Assembly: GCA_934511335.1 (NCBI GenBank)
Contig: CAKSWL010000061.1
Location: 1-10,304, forward strand
Origin: an uncultured Cloacibacillus sp.
GTDB taxonomy: Bacteria > Synergistota > Synergistia > Synergistales > Synergistaceae
Length of the DNA: 10,304 nt
Reading direction: 5' to 3'
The first letter of the stretch is position 1, and every line of letters starts with the position of its first letter. The position numbers and the translations under genes are program-made. This document shows, in pieces, positions 6,814 through 10,304 of this stretch. The notes below the pieces were generated by a model. It saw only the letters and a list, made by a program, of their open reading frames with translations, ran no database searches and was not told the DNA's origin.

Positions 6814-6860
6814 GCGCCCTCCGTACTTTAACAAAATACGGTAAAGAGATATACTTCTCG

Positions 6861-6902
6861 TTGTGAGGGCAAAAGAATTTTCTTAAGAATAATAAGAATA
6901 AG
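6861..6902 (+). promoter_or_regulatory. Candidate sufC promoter with overlapping palindrome and direct repeat
   Basis: TTGTGA (6861-6866) and TAAGAA (6884-6889) are spaced by 17 bp; the -10 match is poor (3/6). The -10 lies within the perfect palindrome TTCTTAAGAA (6880-6889). An imperfect tandem repeat follows: AAGAATAAT (6885-6893) and AAGAATAAG (6894-6902), 8/9 identical. The zone is markedly AT-rich. A repressor overlapping the promoter, such as an Rrf2-type iron-sulfur regulator, would fit the downstream genes, but no known operator consensus is matched. Confidence 0.35.
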
Positions 6903-6931
6903 TCTGATTAAGAGGAGATGGGTCTTTACCG

Positions 6932-7729
6932 ATGGCAGGAGATAAATTACTGGAAATAGAGGATCTGCACGTCTCTGTGGAGGGGAAGGAGGTGCTGAGG
7001 GGCGTTTCGCTTGCGGTCGGCGAGGGGGAGATACACGCTCTTTTCGGCCCCAACGGCTCGGGCAAGACGTCGCTGCTGAATACCGTGATCGGCTTTTCGC
7101 GCTACAAGATCACGCAGGGCACGATACATTTTAAAGGAGAGGACATCACCGGCGCGACGATCGACGAACGCGCGCGGCTCGGCGTAGGGATATCTTTTCA
7201 GCGCCCGCCGACGATCAGAGGCGTGACGCTGCGCTCGCTCATCTCTTTCGGCCGCCGCTCTCTCTCGTCGGAGGAGATCGAGATGGCCGCCGCGAAGCTT
7301 GACGCCGCGGAGTTTCTGGACCGCGAGATCAACGCGGGGTTGTCGGGCGGCGAGATGAAACGCACGGAGATGCTGCAGATAATTTTGCAGTCGCCTGAGC
7401 TCGTCTGCCTTGACGAACCGGAGTCGGGCGTCGATTTGGAGAATATGGCGCTGATCGGCAAGGCGGCGCGCATCGTGCTCGGGCGCGAGGACTTTGAGGG
7501 CGCGGCCTGCCGCCGTTCAATAAAGAGCCGCCGCGGGAATTACAAAGCCGGCCTCATCATCACGCACACGGGGCAGATCATGGACCACCTCTATGTAGAC
7601 AAGGGACATGTATTGATGAACGGCGAGATCGTCTGTTCGGGAAACGCCTCCGAGCTGCTAGGCGAGATCAGAAGCCACGGCTATACCGAATGTTTCCGCT
7701 GCGCGGGCTGTGAAAGGAGAAACGGCTGA
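6932..7729 (+). CDS. sufC: SufC-type Fe-S assembly ATPase (minimal SUF-like, SmsC)
   Basis: SufC is the cytosolic ABC-type ATPase that drives conformational changes in the SufB scaffold during iron-sulfur cluster assembly. The protein is 265 aa. Walker A is G39-P-N-G-S-G-K45-T, the signature is L137-S-G-G-E141, Walker B ends at D161 with catalytic E162 (L-D-E-P-E-S-G-V-D), and the switch histidine is H212 (I-I-T-H-T-G). Between the D-loop and switch His it has an extra basic segment (around C-R-R-S-I-K-S-R-R), unlike E. coli SufC. It ends with C254-x2-C257-x2-C260, a possible metal ligand set. No membrane segment exists, so it is not a transport ATPase. ATG 6932 is the best start, but the clear Shine-Dalgarno AGAGGAG (6911-6917) is 14 nt away, which is long. 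The stop overlaps the sufB ATG by one base (TGATG), so translation is coupled. Confidence 0.93.
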   Translation: MAGDKLLEIEDLHVSVEGKEVLRGVSLAVGEGEIHALFGPNGSGKTSLLNTVIGFSRYKITQGTIHFKGEDITGATIDERARLGVGISFQRPPTIRGVTLRSLISFGRRSLSSEEIEMAAAKLDAAEFLDREINAGLSGGEMKRTEMLQIILQSPELVCLDEPESGVDLENMALIGKAARIVLGREDFEGAACRRSIKSRRGNYKAGLIITHTGQIMDHLYVDKGHVLMNGEIVCSGNASELLGEIRSHGYTECFRCAGCERRNG

Positions 7730-8901
7730 TGAAGGATTTTCGCGTCGAGGAGCGTTTGGGCGATTTTAAGACCGAGGCCCCCGTCCACAAGGAGGTAAAA
7801 GATATAGCCGAATTGCCGGCGGAGGACCGCGAGCGGATTTACCGCGCCGGTGTGGACGGGGCGGAGAAGTCGGCCGGGACCTTTGTGCACGCCGACCATA
7901 ACACCGTCTACTGCAATTCGAACCTCAAGGGCGTGGAGCTGATGCCGATCTCCTACGCGCTCTTTAAATATGGCGGGCTCAAAGATTATTGCTGGAAGAT
8001 CATAGATCAGGAAAAGGATGTCTTTACCGAGCGGGCGGCCAAGCGCGCCGAGGGCGGCTATTTTATCCGCACCGAAAGGGGCGCTAAGGTGAATTATCCG
8101 GTGCAGGCCTGCATGTATATCGAGACCGACGCGCTCGCGCAGGATGTGCACAATATCGTCATCGCCGAAGAGGGGTCGGAGCTCAATATTATTTCGGGCT
8201 GCGCCTCTGGGCCGCACGTGCGATCCGGCCTGCATGTCGGCGTCTCCGAGATGTATGTCAAAAAGGGCGCGACCCTCTCTTTCACGATGGTCCACGACTG
8301 GGCCGAGGAGATGTCGGTGCGTCCGCGCACCGTCGTCGTCGTCGAAGAGGGCGGGCGTTACATTTCCAATTATATTTGCCTCAAGCCGGCGAAGGATTTA
8401 CAGATGTATCCGACGGTCTATCTCAACGGAGACAACTCTGTCGCCACTTTCAACACCGTGCTGATGGCGGGCCCCGGCTCGAAGATGGACGCCGGCTCGC
8501 GCGTCTGCCTGCGTGGGAAGGGCAGCCGCGCGGAGATCGTCTCGCGCACAGTATCGACTGGCGGCGAGATATATGCGCGCGGACATCTCATAGGCGAGGA
8601 GGCCGGCGTCAAGGCGCATCTTGAGTGCAACGGCCTGCTGTTATCGGATCAGGGAATGATCCACGCGGTACCGGAGCTCGAGGCGCGCCACCATGATCTG
8701 GAGATGTCGCACGAGGCGGCGGTGGGCAAAATCAATCAGGAGGAGACGGAATACCTGATGGCGCGCGGCCTTTCCGAGGCCGAGGCGCAGTCGCTGATCA
8801 TCAAGGGATTCCTTTCGCTCGACATCATTGGCCTGCCTGAGTCGCTGCGCCGGGATGTGGATAGGATGATAGAGGAATCGACCGCCGCGGGCGCGATGTA
8901 G
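7729..8901 (+). CDS. sufB: SufB/SufD-family Fe-S cluster scaffold (minimal SUF-like, SmsB)
   Basis: This is the scaffold on which iron-sulfur clusters are built, working as a complex with SufC. The protein is 390 aa, shorter than E. coli SufB (about 495) and similar to archaeal SufB-like proteins. The C-terminal core is well conserved. C300 in L-E-C-N-G-L-L-L aligns by motif with the essential Cys405 of E. coli SufB. H328-E329 (S-H-E-A-A-V-G-K-I) matches the H-E-A-T pair, followed by R-G-L-S-E-A-E-A and I-I-K-G-F-L. Other cysteines are C62, C88, C128, C158, C217 and C260. ATG 7729 has AAAGGAG (7713-7719) at 9 nt and overlaps the sufC stop. No SufD, SufS or SufU gene follows, so one subunit probably serves as a homodimeric scaffold. 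SufD is excluded by the retained Cys at position 300. Confidence 0.92.
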   Translation: MKDFRVEERLGDFKTEAPVHKEVKDIAELPAEDRERIYRAGVDGAEKSAGTFVHADHNTVYCNSNLKGVELMPISYALFKYGGLKDYCWKIIDQEKDVFTERAAKRAEGGYFIRTERGAKVNYPVQACMYIETDALAQDVHNIVIAEEGSELNIISGCASGPHVRSGLHVGVSEMYVKKGATLSFTMVHDWAEEMSVRPRTVVVVEEGGRYISNYICLKPAKDLQMYPTVYLNGDNSVATFNTVLMAGPGSKMDAGSRVCLRGKGSRAEIVSRTVSTGGEIYARGHLIGEEAGVKAHLECNGLLLSDQGMIHAVPELEARHHDLEMSHEAAVGKINQEETEYLMARGLSEAEAQSLIIKGFLSLDIIGLPESLRRDVDRMIEESTAAGAM

Positions 8902-9050
8902 CGCCGGCAGGGCGCGCCGCGCGCCTATCGACGCGGCGGATATCGCAGCGAAAGAGGGGCGTTCTCTAAGCGGGAGGCCCGTCTTGTGAAGGGCCGTTGC
9001 ACGGTCAGCGGCCTTTCATGCGTCTGTCCGGTTTTTGCGCAACTTTTTAC
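8902..9050 (+). terminator. sufB downstream region with hairpins; probable but atypical terminator at 8987-9018
   Basis: TGAAGGGCCG (8987-8996) pairs with CGGCCTTTCA (9009-9018; 9 Watson-Crick pairs and one G-T) around a 12-nt loop. No T run follows directly; TTTTT occurs only at 9032-9036. An earlier all-GC hairpin, GGCGCG (8911-8916) / CGCGCC (8920-8925), also lacks a T tract. No gene is seen here. The hairpins probably mark the end of the sufCB transcript. Confidence 0.4.
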
Positions 9051-9079
9051 TTGACCTCTCTTGTTTGAGAGACTAAACT
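9051..9079 (+). promoter_or_regulatory. Sigma70-type promoter of the corA unit
   Basis: TTGACC (9051-9056) and TAAACT (9074-9079) are separated by exactly 17 bp, matching the -35 at 5/6 and the -10 at 4/6. Transcription would start near 9086 and give a leader of about 160 nt before corA. The spacer contains the inverted repeat CTCTC (9056-9060) / GAGAG (9067-9071), a possible operator. Confidence 0.7.
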
Positions 9080-9138
9080 CTATAAGCCGAAACCAAGGAA
9101 AATCAGGCGCTATGCCTGGGAAGGGAGAAATCTTTTTT

Positions 9139-9201
9139 ATGGACGCAAGCGGCCCCAGTCCTGAACCTGCGGGACAACTTTTTTTAATTTTCAGCTGCTG
9201 A
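9139..9201 (+). CDS. Putative corA leader peptide, 20 codons, proline-containing
   Basis: ATG 9139 opens a 20-codon frame ending at TGA 9199-9201. It begins M-D-A-S-G-P-S-P-E-P-A-G-Q and ends in the hydrophobic L-F-L-I-F-S-C. Prolines at positions 6, 8 and 10 alternate with Ser and Glu. AAGGGAG (9121-9127) lies 11 nt upstream, slightly long for a Shine-Dalgarno. An in-frame ATG at 9112 would extend the frame to 29 codons (adding M-P-G-K-G-E-I-F-F), with AAGGA 12 nt upstream. The frame lies between the promoter and corA, and an intrinsic terminator sits inside it. This is typical of attenuation leader peptides. By analogy, the enterobacterial mgtL and corL leader ORFs precede Mg2+ transporter genes, and MgtL is also Pro-rich. 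No similarity to a specific peptide family is claimed; expression is not shown by the sequence. Confidence 0.5.
   Translation: MDASGPSPEPAGQLFLIFSC
9158..9185 (+). terminator. Intrinsic terminator/attenuator inside the corA leader
   Basis: GTCCTG (9158-9163) pairs with CGGGAC (9170-9175; 5 Watson-Crick pairs and one T-G) around a 6-nt loop, followed three bases later by TTTTTTT (9179-9185). GGAC at 9141-9144 could pair with GTCC at 9158-9161 instead, a short possible antiterminator. The hairpin lies entirely within codons 7-13 of the leader frame, so a translating ribosome would prevent it from folding. Confidence 0.6.
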
Positions 9202-9202
9202 T

Positions 9203-9242
9203 CCCGGGCCGTTCCGTACCCGGGTGAAGCGGGTACGGAGGG
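9203..9242 (+). promoter_or_regulatory. Hairpin sequestering the corA Shine-Dalgarno, with alternative pairing
   Basis: TCCGTACCCG (9213-9222) pairs perfectly with CGGGTACGGA (9230-9239), plus a T-G pair at 9212/9240, around the loop GGTGAAG. The corA Shine-Dalgarno GGAGGG (9237-9242) overlaps the 3' arm, so its first four bases are buried. Alternatively CCCGGG at 9203-9208 can pair with CCCGGG at 9219-9224, which would break the 10-bp stem and free the ribosome site. Confidence 0.65.
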
Positions 9243-9248
9243 AATTTT

Positions 9249-10205
9249 ATGTTAAGGATAACAAAAACTACCGAGTCACAGCTCATCGAGCTGACGCCGG
9301 ACCGGATAGAGACCGGTGCGTGGATGAGTCTTGTGCGCCCGACGGCGGACGAACTCAGCACGGTGGAGGAGATAACGGGCGCGCCCCAGGATTTTATCCG
9401 TTCCGCGCTCGACCCTGAAGAGTCTTCGCGCATCGAGATCGAGGACAACCACATTCTCGTCCTGATCAACGTCCCGGTAAACCGCGATTCGCACGTTTAT
9501 GAGTACGATACGATACCGCTTGGCATCATCATCACCCCTGACTATATCGTCACCATCTGCCAAGAATACAACGACGTCATCCAGAATTTTTCCGAGACGC
9601 GCTTTCGTTATTTCAGCACCTTCAAACGCACGCGGCTGCTGTTCCAGTTCCTCTACCGTTCGGCGATGATCTTCCTGAGGGACCTGCGCCAGATGACGCG
9701 CCGTTCCGACCAGATAGAGCAGGACCTGCGCAAATCGATGGAGAACGAGGAGCTCTTTCAGCTGCTCGACCTCCAAAAGGGGCTTACCTATTATTCGATG
9801 TCGCTGCGCTCGAACAAGGTGGTCGTCGAACGGCTGCTGCGCCTCTGCTCCAACCCGCAGGTGAGCCATATCATTAAATTCCGAGAGGAGGACGAGGATC
9901 TGCTTGACGACGTGCGCGTCGAATATGACCAGGCGATCGAGATGGCGCAGATTCAGACCGACGTTCATGCGGGGATGATGGACGCTTTCGCCTCCGTTAT
10001 CTCGAACAATCTCAATATTGTGATGAAGTTCCTCGCCTCGATCACGATCGTCATGGCGATTCCCACGATGATCGCGAGCTTCTTCGGCATGAACGTCCCC
10101 GTGCCTTGGGGGGGCCATCCGCTGGGCTTTGTATTTGTCGGCGTCGTCTCCGTGCTGATGACGATCGCCGCGATCTGGGTGCTGTGGAAGAGGCGCCTTT
10201 TTTAG
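9249..10205 (+). CDS. corA: CorA-family divalent cation transporter
   Basis: CorA is a homopentameric inner-membrane channel importing Mg2+ and sometimes Co2+ or Ni2+. The protein is 318 aa, the normal length. Residues 1 to about 250 form the cytoplasmic funnel, with a long charged helical region (about 150-250). Transmembrane helix 1 is about 258-279 and ends in the selectivity motif G280-M281-N282 (F-G-M-N). Helix 2 is about 292-313, followed by the basic tail K-R-R-L-F. The short loop after GMN (V-P-V-P-W-G-G-H-P) has no acidic residue; Thermotoga CorA has M-P-E-L there. This puts it in a divergent CorA branch whose ion preference is less certain. ATG 9249 is 6 nt after GGAGGG. It has its own promoter, structured leader and terminator, so it forms a single-gene regulated unit. 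Confidence 0.95.
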   Translation: MLRITKTTESQLIELTPDRIETGAWMSLVRPTADELSTVEEITGAPQDFIRSALDPEESSRIEIEDNHILVLINVPVNRDSHVYEYDTIPLGIIITPDYIVTICQEYNDVIQNFSETRFRYFSTFKRTRLLFQFLYRSAMIFLRDLRQMTRRSDQIEQDLRKSMENEELFQLLDLQKGLTYYSMSLRSNKVVVERLLRLCSNPQVSHIIKFREEDEDLLDDVRVEYDQAIEMAQIQTDVHAGMMDAFASVISNNLNIVMKFLASITIVMAIPTMIASFFGMNVPVPWGGHPLGFVFVGVVSVLMTIAAIWVLWKRRLF

Positions 10206-10236
10206 GTGAAAGCGCGGAATGAAGCGATGATCTACG

Positions 10237-10281
10237 GGCGGGATGGCCGCGGTGACAGCCGCGGACATCCCGCCGTTTTTT
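10237..10281 (+). terminator. Strong intrinsic terminator of corA
   Basis: GGCGGGATG (10237-10245) pairs with CATCCCGCC (10266-10274). After a single G/A mismatch, CCGCGG (10247-10252) pairs with CCGCGG (10259-10264) around a TGACAG loop. TTTTTT follows at 10276-10281. The stem begins 31 bases after the corA stop. Confidence 0.93.
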
Positions 10282-10304
10282 CTTTTCACGGCGGAGGTTA
10301 AGGT

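Larger units (their letters stand above)
6470..6860. other. Gene-free intergenic region rich in inverted repeats
   Basis: No convincing coding frame exists here on either strand. Five consecutive inverted repeats fill 6493-6813 and are listed separately. A 62-codon frame (TTG 6503 to TGA 6691, with GGGGGAG upstream) is open, but its sequence shows no recognisable protein character and both its ends lie in palindromes, so I do not call it a gene. The stretch lies between the rpsI terminator and the sufC promoter zone. It could encode a structured RNA or be a mosaic of degraded dispersed repeats; I cannot decide from one copy. Confidence 0.6.

Noticed and set aside
6821..6846. Possible pseudoknot from CCGTA/TACGG and CTTTA/TAAAG upstream of sufC
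   Set aside because: Both pairings exist, but the connecting loops across the grooves would be zero length, so the pseudoknot is sterically implausible; only one short 5-bp hairpin could form.
6918..6959. 13-codon frame overlapping the sufC start
   Set aside because: Its ATG directly abuts the Shine-Dalgarno AGAGGAG with no spacing, so it cannot be initiated from it, and it is out of frame with sufC.
9086..9248. Known riboswitch classes in the corA leader (M-box, c-di-GMP-I, cobalamin, TPP)
   Set aside because: Short fragments look tempting (GGACGCAAGC, CCTGAACCTG, GGGAAGGGAGAAATC), but none of the complete conserved cores or helix orders of these classes can be assembled by eye. A covariance search would be decisive.
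9276..10289. Long minus-strand open frame opposite corA (337 codons)
   Set aside because: The translation is His/Arg/Asp-rich low-complexity sequence with no family character, and it would start within the corA terminator. The corA frame has full family motifs.
1..10304. CRISPR arrays, insertion sequences, tRNA or rRNA genes, phage genes
   Set aside because: I found no regularly spaced direct repeats, transposase-like frames with terminal repeats, tRNA cloverleaf or rRNA sequence in the window.

Overview
The window is a dense, GC-rich bacterial chromosome segment with every recognisable gene on the + strand. The gene set suggests an anaerobic, diderm-type bacterium. It includes a GerMN protein next to rph and rdgB (the Bacillus gerM-rph-ysnA order), a periplasmic-type amidase, a two-gene SUF-like iron-sulfur system without a desulfurase, and a Thermoplasma-type nicotinate phosphoribosyltransferase. 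My best guess is Synergistota (Cloacibacillus/Synergistes-like). This is inferred from gene content and overall protein character and is not proven here.

Layout. (1) 1-4036 is a tight operon: the 3' end of pmbA/tldE, an N-acetylmuramoyl-L-alanine amidase, a membrane-anchored GerMN protein, RNase PH and the RdgB/HAM1 nucleotide-sanitising pyrophosphatase, with overlaps or very short gaps. (2) 4037-5385 holds secG and a nicotinate phosphoribosyltransferase. (3) 5386-6469 holds the ribosomal protein pair rplM-rpsI, ended by a very strong intrinsic terminator. (4) 6470-6931 is a roughly 460-base gene-free stretch packed with inverted repeats, then an AT-rich promoter-like zone. (5) 6932-8901 is a two-gene SufC-SufB operon matching the minimal SUF-like (SMS) type, with a CxxCxxC tail on the ATPase. 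(6) 8902-10281 is a self-contained corA unit: a good sigma70-type promoter, a leader of about 160 bases, the CorA transporter gene and a strong terminator.

The most interesting element is the corA leader. It contains a short ORF that was too small to be predicted as a gene (9139-9201, 20 codons, Pro at codons 6, 8 and 10, preceded by a purine-rich Shine-Dalgarno). An intrinsic terminator (9158-9185) lies inside that ORF. After it comes a perfect 10-bp hairpin that buries the corA ribosome binding site, and an alternative CCCGGG/CCCGGG pairing could open that hairpin. The layout is reminiscent of the proline-containing leader peptides mgtL and corL ahead of Mg2+ transporter genes in enterobacteria, but the sequence and mechanism here look independent.

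The first operon joins cell-wall remodelling (amidase, GerMN) with RNA and nucleotide quality control (RNase PH, RdgB). The SUF-like pair should assemble iron-sulfur clusters, and CorA should move divalent cations through a pore whose periplasmic loop lacks the usual acidic residue.
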